64,000 bases of DNA from Pleomorphomonas sp. NRK KF1 (GTDB lineage: Bacteria > Pseudomonadota > Alphaproteobacteria > Rhizobiales > Pleomorphomonadaceae), in NCBI RefSeq assembly GCF_023721755.1, contig NZ_JAMDLH010000009.1, forward strand, positions 1 through 64,000, in the 5' to 3' direction. The notes beneath the pieces were generated by a model. That model saw only the letters and a program-made list of their open reading frames with translations, had not been told where the DNA came from and made no database searches. Shown one piece after another: positions 43,852-53,959 of the stretch. Both the position numbers and the translations under genes were made by a program. Positions within the stretch are counted from its first letter, which is position 1; the number at the start of each line of letters is the position of its first letter.

Positions 43852-44134
43852 GATTGTCCCCTCTGAACCTGTTTGATCGACCGCCCCATCCGGCACAAGC
43901 GATCGCCCCGACGATCGTTGCGGCCGACAGGCGGCTCCCTGTTCGTTCTCGGCGCGGCCATCGGAGGAACTGGTGTCCTTCCTTGACGTGACCTGCACTG
44001 CCAAACCTTCGGCGAACCGACGCTCTGCCTAAACCTTGGGCTGACGGCGATCCGCCTGCATCTTCATCTCATTCCGCGATCGGATGCAACGGGAGACATT
44101 ATTGCGGCTGCCCAGATTCTGCACGCCGGGAGGA

Positions 44135-44764
44135 TCACGGACGACCCGAGCCGATCAGTTCGGCGGCGAAGGAAAGGTCGTCGGGCGTGTTGATGTTGAA
44201 GAACGGATCGACCGTCCCGGCGCCGATGCGGATGGGCGCGAACGGAACGCCGCGCGCGCCCTCGGCGGCGAGAAACGCCCCAACGCGCCGCTCCGTCCCG
44301 CCGTCGAGGAACGCCCGAAGCCTAGGCGCCACCGATAGCGGCCACAGCGCGCAGAGCCGCGCCTTCCCGCTCGGCCCCTCGGCGAACAGGATGGTGTCCG
44401 ACCCATCGGCGCCGGCCGCGAGCGCGTCGGCCAGCCCGGTGGGCAGGAACGGCAGATCGACCGGGACGGTCAGGAGATGGGTGGGAGATGACGGCAGGGT
44501 CATCGCGCGAACCAGGCCGGCGAGAACGCCGGCAAGTGGTCCGTCGAAGGTGGTGCTCTCGTCATGGACGACGGGAAGCGCCAGATCGGGCAAGCCGAGG
44601 CCGGGCGGCAGGTTGATGGCGAGATCGCCGACCTGCGGCGCCAGCGCCGCCACAGCGCGCGCCAGCAGCGTCGTGCCGGCGAGTTCGATCAGGGCCTTGG
44701 GCATCTCCCCGCCCATGCGACTCGAGCGCCCCCCGGCGAGGATGAGACCGGCAAATCTGTTCAT
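44135..44764 (-). CDS. mobA: Molybdenum cofactor guanylyltransferase MobA
   Basis: MobA joins GMP to molybdopterin to form the MGD cofactor of DMSO-reductase-family enzymes. The 209-residue protein begins with the nucleotide-binding LILAGGRSSRMGG, then PKALIELAG, DGPLAGVLAGL and the metal-binding aspartate in VPVDLPFLP. The end has FFNINTPDDL, the family's C-terminal motif. The ATG at 44764 is chosen from the position of the LAGG motif; no clear ribosome site is present. Confidence 0.94.
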   Translation of the reverse strand: MNRFAGLILAGGRSSRMGGEMPKALIELAGTTLLARAVAALAPQVGDLAINLPPGLGLPDLALPVVHDESTTFDGPLAGVLAGLVRAMTLPSSPTHLLTVPVDLPFLPTGLADALAAGADGSDTILFAEGPSGKARLCALWPLSVAPRLRAFLDGGTERRVGAFLAAEGARGVPFAPIRIGAGTVDPFFNINTPDDLSFAAELIGSGRP

Positions 44765-44896
44765 CGGGCGATAGAACGGCATAGGAGGAAAACCGGCAAG
44801 CCCTCCGGAGTCATCCGCATGATTGCCCTGTCGCAAATACACTCCCGATCGCTCGCTTTATGGATTAGGTAAGAGCCAAACAAATCGGAGCACGCC

Positions 44897-46015
44897 ATGC
44901 CAAGCCTCAAGGAACAGGTCGCCGCCGCCCTCAGCAAGCTCTCCATGCCCGGAACCGGCAAGGATATCGTCTCAGCCGGCGCCGTGTCCGACATCTACGA
45001 GAAGGACGGCAAGGTGATGCTGTCGATCTCGGTGCCCGCCGACAAGGCAGCTCGGTTCGAGCCCATCCGCGCCGCGGCGGAAGCGGCGGTGAAGGCCATC
45101 CCCGGCGTCGTCAAGGCAACGGTGGCGCTGACCGCCGAGGTGGCGCCCGGCAGCACGCCGCCCAAGGCGCCCGCGCAGGACCACGGCCATTCCCACGCCA
45201 TGCCGGCCAAGAACGGCATCCCCGGCGTCAAGTCGATCATCGCCGTCGCCTCCGGCAAGGGCGGCGTCGGCAAGTCGACCACGGCGGTGAACTTCGCGCT
45301 GGCCCTTTCGGCGCGCGGCCTCAAGGTCGGCATTCTCGACGCCGACATCTACGGCCCGTCCGTGCCGCGCCTGATGGGCCTTTCCGGCGACAAGCCCGAG
45401 GTCAACGAGGACCGCACGCTGGCGCCGCTCGAAAACTACGGCCTCAAGGTGATGTCGATCGGCTTCCTGGTCGACGAGGAAACGCCGATGATCTGGCGGG
45501 CGCCGATGGCGGTTTCCGCCCTGACGCAGATGCTGCGCGAGAGCGCCTGGGGCGATCTCGACGTGCTGGTGGTCGACATGCCGCCGGGCACCGGCGACGT
45601 GCAGCTGACCATGGCCCAGCAGGTGCCGCTCACCGGCGCGGTCATCGTCTCCACGCCGCAGGATCTGGCGCTGCTCGACGCGCGGCGCGGCGTCGCCATG
45701 TTCCAGAAGGTCGAGGTGCCCGTGCTCGGCATTGTCGAGAACATGGCCTATTTCATCTGCCCCAATTGCGGCACCCACCACGACATCTTCGGCCATGGCG
45801 GCGCCGCGCAGGAAGCCCGCCGCATCGGCGTGCCCTTCCTCGGCGAGGTGCCGCTGGAGATGAAGATCCGCGAGACGTCGGACGCCGGCCTGCCGGTGGT
45901 GGCGACCGAACCGAGCGGCCCGCACGCCGAATCCTACCTCGCGATCGCCGACCGGGTCCTCGACACGCTGGCCGGCAAGCCCGAGCGGGCGGCGCCGCGC
46001 ATCGTCATCGAGTAA
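44897..46015 (+). CDS. mrp: Mrp/ApbC iron-sulfur cluster carrier
   Basis: This P-loop NTPase carries and transfers Fe-S clusters. The 372-residue protein has an N-terminal MIP18/DUF59 domain (1-80), a His-rich linker (DHGHSHAMP) and the deviant Walker A GKGGVGKS at 120-127. Walker B is VVDMPPGTGDVQL, and the cluster-binding CPNC motif is at 288-291. CGGAG lies 6 nt before the ATG, and a strong terminator follows the gene. Confidence 0.97.
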   Translation: MPSLKEQVAAALSKLSMPGTGKDIVSAGAVSDIYEKDGKVMLSISVPADKAARFEPIRAAAEAAVKAIPGVVKATVALTAEVAPGSTPPKAPAQDHGHSHAMPAKNGIPGVKSIIAVASGKGGVGKSTTAVNFALALSARGLKVGILDADIYGPSVPRLMGLSGDKPEVNEDRTLAPLENYGLKVMSIGFLVDEETPMIWRAPMAVSALTQMLRESAWGDLDVLVVDMPPGTGDVQLTMAQQVPLTGAVIVSTPQDLALLDARRGVAMFQKVEVPVLGIVENMAYFICPNCGTHHDIFGHGGAAQEARRIGVPFLGEVPLEMKIRETSDAGLPVVATEPSGPHAESYLAIADRVLDTLAGKPERAAPRIVIE

Positions 46016-46040
46016 GGGCAAACGAAACCCCGGCAAGAAA

Positions 46041-46074
46041 GGGGCGCTTCCGCCAATCGGCGGGGCGCCCTTTT
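46041..46074 (+). terminator. Rho-independent terminator of mrp
   Basis: GGGGCGC...CCGCC and GGCGG...GCGCCC form a long GC stem around AATC, followed by TTTTCC. Confidence 0.85.
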
Positions 46075-46079
46075 CCTTT

Positions 46080-46979
46080 CTAGACCGCAGGATCGGCCCG
46101 GCTGGCGAGCGTCTGGTGGCGGACCCGCTCGCGGTAGAAGATGTAGATGCCGGAGCCGACGACGATGGAGATGCCGACAAGCGTCAGGAGGTCGGGCACG
46201 TCGCCCCAGATGATCCAGCCGAGCACGATGGCGAAAGGAATGGTCGAATAGCGGAACTGGGCGACCAGCGAAATGTCGCCATGCCGCATGGCGTCGACCG
46301 AGAACTGAACGCCGAAGATGCAGGTGAGGCCGGCGATCACGATCAGCCCGAATTGCATCATCGTCATCGCCTGCCAGACCTCGGTCGCCGACAGCAGGCC
46401 GCAGGCGATGGTGACCATGATCTGGGTGGTCAGCGTCACCACCGCCGAGTTGGTGTCCGGCGCGATAAAGCGGGTGGAGAGCTCGCGGACGGTGACGAAG
46501 GCCACCGACAACAGCGGCAGCAGCGCCCAGCTGTTGAAGCCCTCGGGACCGGGGCGAACGATGATGAGGATGCCGAAAAAGCCGACGACCACCGACATCC
46601 AGCGCCGCCAGCCGACGAACTCGCCGAGAACGAGGGCGCCGGCAGCCGTGATGGCCAGCGGTGCCCCTTGCGAGATGGCCGACGCGTTGGCGATCGGCAG
46701 GTGAACGAGGCCCGAGAGGTAGACCACCGTCGCAAAGCCCTCGCAGATCGAGCGCGTCACCACGAAGCGCGACATCTGCGTCCGCATGCTGGGCAGGAGG
46801 CCCATGCGCCAGACGGCGGCGAACACGATGGCCGTCGCAATCAGCGACCGGATGAAGAGCACCTCGCCGATCGGCAGGTCGTCCGCCACGGCTTTGACGA
46901 TGGTGTCGTTGATGAGAAAGAAAAGGCAGCAGAGCAGCATCGCAACGATGCCGCGCAACGTGTCGCGAAAGTCGGTCAT
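46080..46979 (-). CDS. EamA/DMT-family transporter
   Basis: This 299-residue, ten-helix drug/metabolite transporter carries two EamA repeats. The first contains FFLINDTIVKAVADDLPIGE and ANASAISQGAPLAITAAGAL. The second ends FRYSTIPFAIVLGWIIWGDV, followed by LVGISIVVGSGIYIFYRERV. It resembles S-adenosylmethionine/riboflavin-uptake-like DMTs, but the substrate cannot be assigned. The ATG at 46979 starts just before the first helix. Confidence 0.88.
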   Translation of the reverse strand: MTDFRDTLRGIVAMLLCCLFFLINDTIVKAVADDLPIGEVLFIRSLIATAIVFAAVWRMGLLPSMRTQMSRFVVTRSICEGFATVVYLSGLVHLPIANASAISQGAPLAITAAGALVLGEFVGWRRWMSVVVGFFGILIIVRPGPEGFNSWALLPLLSVAFVTVRELSTRFIAPDTNSAVVTLTTQIMVTIACGLLSATEVWQAMTMMQFGLIVIAGLTCIFGVQFSVDAMRHGDISLVAQFRYSTIPFAIVLGWIIWGDVPDLLTLVGISIVVGSGIYIFYRERVRHQTLASRADPAV

Positions 46980-47079
46980 TTGGTGGGAGGCGCCTTCAAA
47001 GCGGTCGATTCGGCGCACTATCGTTCATGGAACGATTCACGGCAAGCCGATCGTTCTCACGACGTCTCGGAGACGGATC

Positions 47080-48075
47080 TCATCGGTCGCCGATCGCCAC
47101 CACCGTCCGCCCGGCGATGCCGCCGTCGGCGATGCGTCGGGCGGCGTCGATCGCTTCAGGCAATCCGATCACCCGCGTCATCGCCGCGAGGCGGTCACGA
47201 TCGACGATATCGGCAAGCCGGCTCCAGATCGCCTCACGCCGCGCCGTCGGCACATGGACGCTGTCGACGCCGACAAGGCTGACGCCGCGAAGGATGAAGG
47301 GGGCGACGCTGGTCGGAAGATCCATGCCGGCGGCGTTGCCGCAGGCGATGGCCGCGCCGCCCGCCTTCAGCATCGACAGCACATGCGCCAGCACGGTCGA
47401 ACCGACCGTGTCGAGGGCGACAGTCCAGCGCTCGTGGGCAAGCGGCTTCACCGCCCCGGCGAACGCCTCGCGGCCGATCACCTCGGCGGCGCCGAGCCGG
47501 CGCAACCGTTCAGCCTGTTCGGGACGCCCGGTCACCGCCGTGACACTCCATCCTGCCCGCGCCAGCAGCATGACCGCCAGGGAGCCGACGCCGCCGGCCG
47601 CGCCGGTCACGACCGCCGGGCCGTCGGCAGGCGCAAGACCGAAACGGCCGAGCCTGTCGAGCCCCTCGGCAACGGTAAGGCCGGCTGTGCCCAGCGCCAT
47701 TGCCTGCACCGGCGACAGCGTCGGAGGACGACGGACCAGCCAGTCACCCGAAACGCGCATCCGCTCGCTCCAGCCGCCGAGATGCGTCTCGCCGACGCCC
47801 CAGCCGGTCAGGATCACCTCGTCGCCCGGCCGCCAGCGCGCGTCTTCCGAGGTCGTCACCGTAGCGGCGACGTCTACGCCGGGTACCATCGGCCAGCGGC
47901 GCACCACAGGAAGGCGGCCTGTCATGGCGAGGCCATCCTTGAAGTTCACCGCGGAGGCACGGACGGCAAGCGTGACGTTTCCGTCCATCAGGTCGCTGTC
48001 GGAAAGACGGCCGAACCGCGCCTCAGTCTTCCCTTCCCCATCCTGTTCAAGCACCACCGCAGCAAAACCCGTCAT
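47080..48075 (-). CDS. acuI: Acrylyl-CoA reductase (AcuI/YhdH), MDR superfamily
   Basis: This 331-residue zinc-independent medium-chain reductase reduces acryloyl-CoA to propionyl-CoA with NADPH, a detoxification step. It has SAVNFKDGLAMTGRLP, WPMVPGVDVAATV, GWGVGETHLGGWSERM, the Rossmann motif VVTGAAGGVGSLAV and GRPEQAERLRRLGA, which match the AcuI group closely. AAAGGA precedes the ATG at 48075. Confidence 0.92.
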   Translation of the reverse strand: MTGFAAVVLEQDGEGKTEARFGRLSDSDLMDGNVTLAVRASAVNFKDGLAMTGRLPVVRRWPMVPGVDVAATVTTSEDARWRPGDEVILTGWGVGETHLGGWSERMRVSGDWLVRRPPTLSPVQAMALGTAGLTVAEGLDRLGRFGLAPADGPAVVTGAAGGVGSLAVMLLARAGWSVTAVTGRPEQAERLRRLGAAEVIGREAFAGAVKPLAHERWTVALDTVGSTVLAHVLSMLKAGGAAIACGNAAGMDLPTSVAPFILRGVSLVGVDSVHVPTARREAIWSRLADIVDRDRLAAMTRVIGLPEAIDAARRIADGGIAGRTVVAIGDR

Positions 48076-48302
48076 ACTCAGTCCTTTCAAAGTCATCCGG
48101 TCATTTACCACGATGACCTGTCTGCCGATATCCTCAAACCATTAGGCGGTCGGCGTTTATCGCGGAAACCCGCCGCGGCCGTCCCATCGGCCAGAGCGCA
48201 TTAACGGCTTTTCAAGGTTAATCCGGCAACGTCAGCGCAGGGAGCAGTTTCGTTTCCGTCGTCGTTTGTCCCAGTCCTGTTCCCGCCGGAGGCCGTCAGT
48301 CC

Positions 48303-49538
48303 ATGCGTCGCGTTCCTCGTACCAGAGTCCGGCCCGGACACGGGCGCGTCGGGCTCGCCGCCGCAGGCGCATTGTTCGTCGTCGCGGTCGCCTTCCCCAC
48401 GTCCGTCGCCTATCAGGACATTGCCAGTCTCGTCGTCAACTCCATCAGCCCCGAGACCCGCTGGGCCGTAACGCTCGGCGTCGGCCCCGGCGGAGAAAGC
48501 AAGGTGGTCGCTCCCCGCCTCGGCGAGGTCGACGGTTCATCGGCACGACTGGAGATGAACGACGGCTCCATCGTCATCGAAGGCATGGGCGACGTCATCA
48601 CCGGCGCGGTAAGCAACTCGGCCTTCGTCCCCGACGAGGACCGCATCGACCGCAGCTGGAAGGGCGATCTGCCGATGAGCGTCACCACGCCGCCAACGGC
48701 GCGGGGCTTTTCCGCCGGCTCGCTCACGCTCGGCGACGCCAGCCGCCTGACGCCGCCGTCCGTGCTGCCGACCATGGCCTTTTCGGCGTCGTCGGCGCCG
48801 CTGTCGGTTCTGGCGGTGTCGCGCTTCATCGGCCCCAAGCCGACGACCGCCGTCGCCGATCTCGCACCGACCACCCTGCCGCAGCCCAAGCCCGACCAGA
48901 CGTTTCTTGTGGCCGCGAGCTATCCGTCCCGCGCCTATGCGCCCGCCGAAACCGGCGCCGCCGCTTCGGCGCTGCTCGCCGCCTACGCGCCGGACAGCTC
49001 GGTAGTCAGCCAGGACATGTTCGCCTCGCTGTTCGCCATGCCGGGCGACAAGCCCGAGCCGCCGCCACCGGTGGTTCGCCCGGGCGATCACTGGTGGGCG
49101 GCCAATCCGCTGCCGGCCAACGTCTGGGACGACGCCCAGCAGAAGTGCCTGGCCGAGGCGATCTATTTCGAGTCCCGCTCCGAACCGCGCAAGGGCCAGA
49201 TCGCCGTGGCGCAGGTGGTGCTCAACCGCGTCAAGAACCCGGCCTATCCCGAAACCATCTGCAAGGTGGTCTACCAGAACCGCGACATGCGCAACGAGTG
49301 CCAGTTCTCGTTCGCCTGCGACGGCCGACGCGACGTCATCTTCGACAAGGCATCCTGGCGGCGGGCCAAGCAGCTGGCCGGCGAGGTGACGAGCGGCGCG
49401 GCCTGGCTGGACGACGTCGGCACCGCCACCCACTATCACGCGACCTACGTGCGCCCGAACTGGGCCAGCGTCTTCAAGAAGAAGGCCAAGATCGGCCTGC
49501 ACGTCTTCTACCAGACGATCAATGGTGGCTGGAGCTGA
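48303..49538 (+). CDS. SleB-type cell wall hydrolase
   Basis: This 411-residue envelope protein has an N-terminal membrane anchor (VGLAAAGALFVVAVAFPTSV), a long low-complexity periplasmic linker and a C-terminal Hydrolase_2/SleB domain (about 285-411). The domain has KCLAEAIYFESRSEPRKGQI with its catalytic glutamates, AQVVLNRVKNPAYPETIC, CQFSFACDG and ATHYHATYVRPNWA. It probably cleaves peptidoglycan during growth. It lies immediately upstream of glyS, a position also held by hydrolase genes in some relatives. Confidence 0.9.
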   Translation: MRRVPRTRVRPGHGRVGLAAAGALFVVAVAFPTSVAYQDIASLVVNSISPETRWAVTLGVGPGGESKVVAPRLGEVDGSSARLEMNDGSIVIEGMGDVITGAVSNSAFVPDEDRIDRSWKGDLPMSVTTPPTARGFSAGSLTLGDASRLTPPSVLPTMAFSASSAPLSVLAVSRFIGPKPTTAVADLAPTTLPQPKPDQTFLVAASYPSRAYAPAETGAAASALLAAYAPDSSVVSQDMFASLFAMPGDKPEPPPPVVRPGDHWWAANPLPANVWDDAQQKCLAEAIYFESRSEPRKGQIAVAQVVLNRVKNPAYPETICKVVYQNRDMRNECQFSFACDGRRDVIFDKASWRRAKQLAGEVTSGAAWLDDVGTATHYHATYVRPNWASVFKKKAKIGLHVFYQTINGGWS

Positions 49539-49693
49539 GCCGAGAGGCTCGGCCGGCCGGTTTTGGTGACGATCCATCGGGTTTCTTGTCCATTCGCGCG
49601 TCTATTCGGGGATGACATTTTTCCTCGAACCGACTAATCAGACGCAGCATTGCAAGACGACCGGCGACAGGCCGGGAGGACCCGAGGACCACC

Positions 49694-51733
49694 ATGCCCG
49701 ATCTTCTCATTGAGCTCTTCTCCGAAGAGATTCCCGCCAGCATGCAGGCGAAGGCCGCCGACGATCTCAAGGGTCTGGTGACGAACGGTCTGGTGAATGC
49801 CGGTCTGACCTATGAGAGCGCCGGCGCCTTTGCGACGCCGCGCCGGCTTGCCCTCACCGTTCACGGCCTCAACACCCGCTCGCCCGACATTCGCGAAGAG
49901 AAGAAGGGCCCGCGCACCGACGCGCCGGCCGGCGCCATCCAGGGCTTCCTGCGCGGGGCCGGCCTCGACGACATTGCCAAGGCGCGCGTCGTCTCCGATC
50001 CGAAGAAGGGCGACTTCTACGTCGCCGACCTCGTCAAGCCCGGCCGCGCCGCCGAGACGATCATCGCCGAGCTGATGCCGCAGGTCATCCGCAGCTTCCC
50101 CTGGCCGAAGTCGCAGCGCTGGGGTTCGGGCAGCCTGACCTGGGTGCGGCCGCTGCACTCCATCGTCTGCACCTTCGGCCCCGAGACCGAAGAGCCCGTG
50201 GTCATCGACTTCGAGGTCGAGGGCATCCGCTCGGGCAACGTCACCTACGGCCATCGCTTCCTCGCCCCCGAGGCGATCAAGGTGAAGCGCTTTGCCGACT
50301 ATGTCGAAAAGCTCGAGAAGGCCAACGTGGTGCTCGATCCGGCCCGCCGGCGCGAGATCATCCTCGCCGACGCCCGCAACCTCGCCTTCGCCGCCGGTCT
50401 TGAGCTGGTCGAGGACGAGGGGCTGCTCAACGAGGTCGCCGGTCTCGTCGAATGGCCGGTCGTGCTGATGGGCGCCTTCGATGCCGCCTTCCTCGACGTG
50501 CCCGACGAGGTGATCCGCGCCACCATCCGCGCCAATCAGAAGTGCTTCGTGCTGCGCGACCCCAAGACGGGCCGTCTCGCCAATCGCTTCATCCTGACAT
50601 CGAACATGGCCGCCACCGATGGTGGCGCCACCATCATCGCCGGCAACGAGCGCGTCATCCGCGCCCGCCTGTCGGACGCCAAGTTCTTCTGGGATGGCGA
50701 TCTCGCCATTCCGCTCGAAACGCTGGTACCCAAGCTGGAAGGCATCACCTTCCACGAGAAACTCGGCAGCCAGGGCGACCGGGTACGCCGCGTCGTGGCG
50801 CTTGCCCGCGACATCGCGCCGCTGGTCGGCGCCGACGCCGACAAGGCCGCCCGCGCCGCCCTGCTCGCCAAGGCGGATCTGCTCACCGGCGTCGTCGGCG
50901 AGTTCCCCGAAGTGCAGGGCCTGATGGGTCGCTACTACGCCACCCATGCCGGCGAGGATGCCGCCGTGGCCGCCGCCATCGAAGAGCACTGGAAGCCGCA
51001 AGGACCGTCCGACCGCGTTCCGGCGGCGCCGGTCTCCATCGCCGTGGCGCTGGCCGACAAGCTCGACACGCTCACGGGCTTCTGGGCGATCGACGAAAAG
51101 CCCACGGGCAGCAAGGACCCGTTCGCGCTGCGCCGCGCGGCGCTCGGCGTCATCCGCATCATCCTCGACAACGGGGTGCGCCTGCCGCTCTCCGCCTATG
51201 CCAGCAAGACGCCCGATCTCCTCAACTTCTTCGCCGACCGGCTGAAGGTGCAGTTGCGCGAACAGGGCACCCGCTTCGATCTGGTCGACGCGGTTTTCGC
51301 GCTCGGCGGTCAGGACGACCTGCTGCTCATCGTCAAGCGCGTCGAGGCTTTGGGAGCGCTCCTCGCCACCGACGATGGCAAGAACCTCCTGGCCGGCTAC
51401 AAGCGCGCCGCCAACATTCTCAAGGCCGAGGAGAAGAAGGGCACCACCGTCGCGGACGCCGTCGACGCGAGCCTGTTCAAGGAAGCCGAGGAGAAGACCC
51501 TCGCCGCCGCCATCGAGACGGCCGCGCAGGCCGCCCACGATGCCGTCGACGCCGAGAACTTCGAAGGCGCCATGAAGGCGCTCGCCACGTTGCGCGCACC
51601 GGTCGATGCCTTCTTCGACAAGGTCCTGGTCAACGACGCCGACGAACGCGTGCGCGCCAACCGCCTCGCCCTCCTGACGGTGCTGCGCAACGCCTGCCAC
51701 CAGGTGGCCGACTTCTCGAAGATCGAAGGCTGA
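49694..51733 (+). CDS. glyS: Glycyl-tRNA synthetase beta subunit
   Basis: This is the beta subunit of the heterotetrameric glycyl-tRNA synthetase; it binds tRNA-Gly. The 679-residue protein begins [20 protein letters not shown] and includes [48 protein letters not shown] and [11 protein letters not shown] near the HD-like region, then [27 protein letters not shown]. The alpha-subunit gene glyQ is not in the window. GGAGG precedes the ATG. Confidence 0.97.
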   Translation: MPDLLIELFSEEIPASMQAKAADDLKGLVTNGLVNAGLTYESAGAFATPRRLALTVHGLNTRSPDIREEKKGPRTDAPAGAIQGFLRGAGLDDIAKARVVSDPKKGDFYVADLVKPGRAAETIIAELMPQVIRSFPWPKSQRWGSGSLTWVRPLHSIVCTFGPETEEPVVIDFEVEGIRSGNVTYGHRFLAPEAIKVKRFADYVEKLEKANVVLDPARRREIILADARNLAFAAGLELVEDEGLLNEVAGLVEWPVVLMGAFDAAFLDVPDEVIRATIRANQKCFVLRDPKTGRLANRFILTSNMAATDGGATIIAGNERVIRARLSDAKFFWDGDLAIPLETLVPKLEGITFHEKLGSQGDRVRRVVALARDIAPLVGADADKAARAALLAKADLLTGVVGEFPEVQGLMGRYYATHAGEDAAVAAAIEEHWKPQGPSDRVPAAPVSIAVALADKLDTLTGFWAIDEKPTGSKDPFALRRAALGVIRIILDNGVRLPLSAYASKTPDLLNFFADRLKVQLREQGTRFDLVDAVFALGGQDDLLLIVKRVEALGALLATDDGKNLLAGYKRAANILKAEEKKGTTVADAVDASLFKEAEEKTLAAAIETAAQAAHDAVDAENFEGAMKALATLRAPVDAFFDKVLVNDADERVRANRLALLTVLRNACHQVADFSKIEG

Positions 51734-51757
51734 TCTCGATTACGTCAGACAATTCAA

Positions 51758-51790
51758 GCCGCTTGCCCCTGTGGGCGGGCGGCCTTTTTT
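51758..51790 (+). terminator. Rho-independent terminator of glyS
   Basis: GCCGCTTGCCC and GGGCGGGCGGC form a stem around CTGT and are followed by CTTTTTTG. Confidence 0.85.
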
Positions 51791-51934
51791 GTTCGTCCGC
51801 AGAACCAAATCAACTTGAAATCGTTACAAATTCGGCTTTGCTTTTTTTGCGCGCATATTTTGCGAAAACACTTGGCATATACGACTTTCGGCGTATTCTG
51901 ATTTCAACATCTATCGCCAACCGGATGAGCGCTG

Positions 51935-52585
51935 TTGACCTTTTCGCTGTTCTCTCCGCACGACCGCCTCGCTTCCATCCTCCTGCCGCATTCCGGCGCC
52001 TGCGTCTGTTCCACAGATGGCAGCCATGACATGTCCCACCTGTTGCGGGTGTGGAAGAACGCGACCGTCATCTCCGACAATGAAGGCGGCGATACGGAGG
52101 TGCTGGCGGCGGCCGTGCTGCTCCACGACTGCGTCGCCGTCGAAAAGAACTCGCCCGAGCGCCCGCTGGCCTCGCGAATGTCGGCGGACAGGGCGCGCGA
52201 GATCCTGACCGGGATCGGCTGGCCGGAGGACAGGCGCGAGAAGGTGGCGCATGCCATCGAGGCGCACAGCTTCTCCGGCGGCATCGAGCCGGTGACGCTT
52301 GAGGCACGCATCGTTCAGGATGCCGACCGGCTCGACGCCATCGGCATGATCGGGGCCGCGCGCTGCTTCTACGTCGCAGGCCGCCTCAACAACCATCTCT
52401 ACGACGCCGGCGACCCTTCCGCCGAGGAGCGGCCCCTCAACGACAGCCGCTTCGCGCTCGATCACTTCATGACCAAGCTGTTCAAGCTGTGCGAGGGCTT
52501 CAAGACGGCAACCGGTCGTCGCCTCGCGGCCGAGCGGCACGCGCGGCTGCAACGTTTCTACAACGACCTGCTCGAAGAGATCTGA
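51935..52585 (+). CDS. HD-domain phosphohydrolase
   Basis: This 216-residue metal-dependent hydrolase resembles YedJ. It has HDMSHLLRVWKNA, the HD dyad in VLLHDCVAVEKNSP, the histidine in AIEAHSFSGG and the aspartate in IVQDADRLDAIGMIGAARCF. The substrate is unknown. The start is probably TTG at 51935, because the nearest in-frame ATG would remove conserved N-terminal residues including the first histidine. Confidence 0.87.
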   Translation: MTFSLFSPHDRLASILLPHSGACVCSTDGSHDMSHLLRVWKNATVISDNEGGDTEVLAAAVLLHDCVAVEKNSPERPLASRMSADRAREILTGIGWPEDRREKVAHAIEAHSFSGGIEPVTLEARIVQDADRLDAIGMIGAARCFYVAGRLNNHLYDAGDPSAEERPLNDSRFALDHFMTKLFKLCEGFKTATGRRLAAERHARLQRFYNDLLEEI

Positions 52586-52592
52586 CAGCGGC

Positions 52593-53138
52593 CTACAGCA
52601 GGCCTTTGAGCCGCATCAGCCCCAGCGCGGCGACCGTCGTCGCGTCGCGAATGGTGCCGTCCGCGATCATCGTCTCGACCTCGGCCAGGGAGAAGGCGCG
52701 CGAGACCAGATCGGCCTCTTCGGCTTCCAGGGCCGTCGCGCCTCGCACGAGCTCCTCGGCCAGGAAGATGTGATAGCGTTGCGACGAGTAGCCATAGGCG
52801 AGGAACAGCTCGCCGACCCTGGTCATCTTCCCGGCGACGATGCCGGTCTCCTCGGAGAGTTCGGCCCGGGCGACTTCCTCTGGTGGCACATCCGGTCGTG
52901 TTTCCCAGGAGCCTTGCGGCAGCTCCCAGTAGCGACCGGCGACGGGATAGCGATACTGCTCCACGAGGTGGATCAGGCCGCGCGCCCGGTCGACGGCGGC
53001 AATGACCACGAAGTCGGGCTTCTCCACCACGCCATAGATGCCGCGCGAACCATCGGGCCGCTCGATGGCGTCCTCGCGGACGCGCATCCATCGGTTCTCG
53101 TAGACGAGGCGGCTTTCAAGGGGGCGAATGTCCACCAT
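52593..53138 (-). CDS. Nudix hydrolase, ADP-ribose pyrophosphatase-like
   Basis: This 181-residue hydrolase probably cleaves ADP-ribose or related nucleoside diphosphates. The Nudix region is GSWETRPDVPPEEVARAELS followed by EETGI. Compared with the consensus it has a two-residue insertion, and alanine replaces the RE arginine, but the metal-binding EE pair is kept. The same variant occurs in a subgroup written ELPQGSWE. ATG 53138 is preferred; a TTG at 53213 would extend it by 25 residues. It converges with the HD gene. Confidence 0.87.
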   Translation of the reverse strand: MVDIRPLESRLVYENRWMRVREDAIERPDGSRGIYGVVEKPDFVVIAAVDRARGLIHLVEQYRYPVAGRYWELPQGSWETRPDVPPEEVARAELSEETGIVAGKMTRVGELFLAYGYSSQRYHIFLAEELVRGATALEAEEADLVSRAFSLAEVETMIADGTIRDATTVAALGLMRLKGLL

Positions 53139-53242
53139 CGCTGGAGCCTGTTCGGCGAACTCTGGTTCGCCAACATGCTCCAGCCCTTTGTCGTCAGGCA
53201 GTTTCGACCGCAAAACCGGTTCCCACTTTTGCTGAAACTGCT

Positions 53243-53926
53243 CTAGATCAACCCGTGCTCGGCCATCCAGGCGGAAGTGATCGCGGCCTGGCTGCGCGAG
53301 GTGATCTTCAGCGTTTCCAGGATCTTGCCGACGTGCGCCTTGACGGTCGCCTCGGAAATCCCGAGCTGATAGGCGATCTGCTTGTTGAGGAGACCGTCGC
53401 CAAGCAGCTGGAACACCTTGAGCTGCTGCGGCGACAGTTCCGCCACCAGCGCCGAACGCTCCAGCACCGCCTGGGACACGGCCGAATTGTCGGCGCCCAC
53501 TTCGATGATGGTGCCGCCGTCGAGCACGGTCTCGATGGCCGCCGCCAGCATGTCCTCGGACGAACGCTTGCCGATGAAGGCGCGACAGCCGAGATCGAGG
53601 CAGCCCTGCGCCAGTTCCTCGCCGGAATTGGAAGAGTAGACCGCGACGAAGGCCTTGGGCGCCAGGGAACGGATGTGCTTGATGGTGTCGAGGCCGCGCA
53701 TGCCGGGCATGACGAGGTCGGTGATGACCAGCGTGTTGTCCCCGGTATCGAGCACGGCGTCGGCGAGTTCGTCATAGCTGGTTGCCAGGATCGGCTGCCT
53801 GAAGCCGAAGCGTTTCTTCAGGATGCGCACCACAGCCGACTGGATGATCGGATGGTCCTCGGCAACGATCGCCGTCCAATTCTGGCCGACGTCGGCCGGC
53901 TGTGCGTCTTCTACCCGCTCGTTCAT
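53243..53926 (-). CDS. NarL/LuxR-type response regulator
   Basis: This 227-residue two-component regulator has a receiver domain with acidic pocket AIVAEDHP, phosphoacceptor aspartate in LVITDLVMPGM, and AVYSSNSGEE and FIGKRS (conserved lysine). It also has a LuxR helix-turn-helix LSPQQLKVFQLLGDGLLNKQ, IAYQLGISEATVKAHVGKIL. No sensor kinase lies next to it. The ATG at 53926 follows an AGGGTGG stretch. Confidence 0.93.
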   Translation of the reverse strand: MNERVEDAQPADVGQNWTAIVAEDHPIIQSAVVRILKKRFGFRQPILATSYDELADAVLDTGDNTLVITDLVMPGMRGLDTIKHIRSLAPKAFVAVYSSNSGEELAQGCLDLGCRAFIGKRSSEDMLAAAIETVLDGGTIIEVGADNSAVSQAVLERSALVAELSPQQLKVFQLLGDGLLNKQIAYQLGISEATVKAHVGKILETLKITSRSQAAITSAWMAEHGLI

Positions 53927-53959
53927 CAATCCACCCTACCCGCTGGAACGAAATGACCA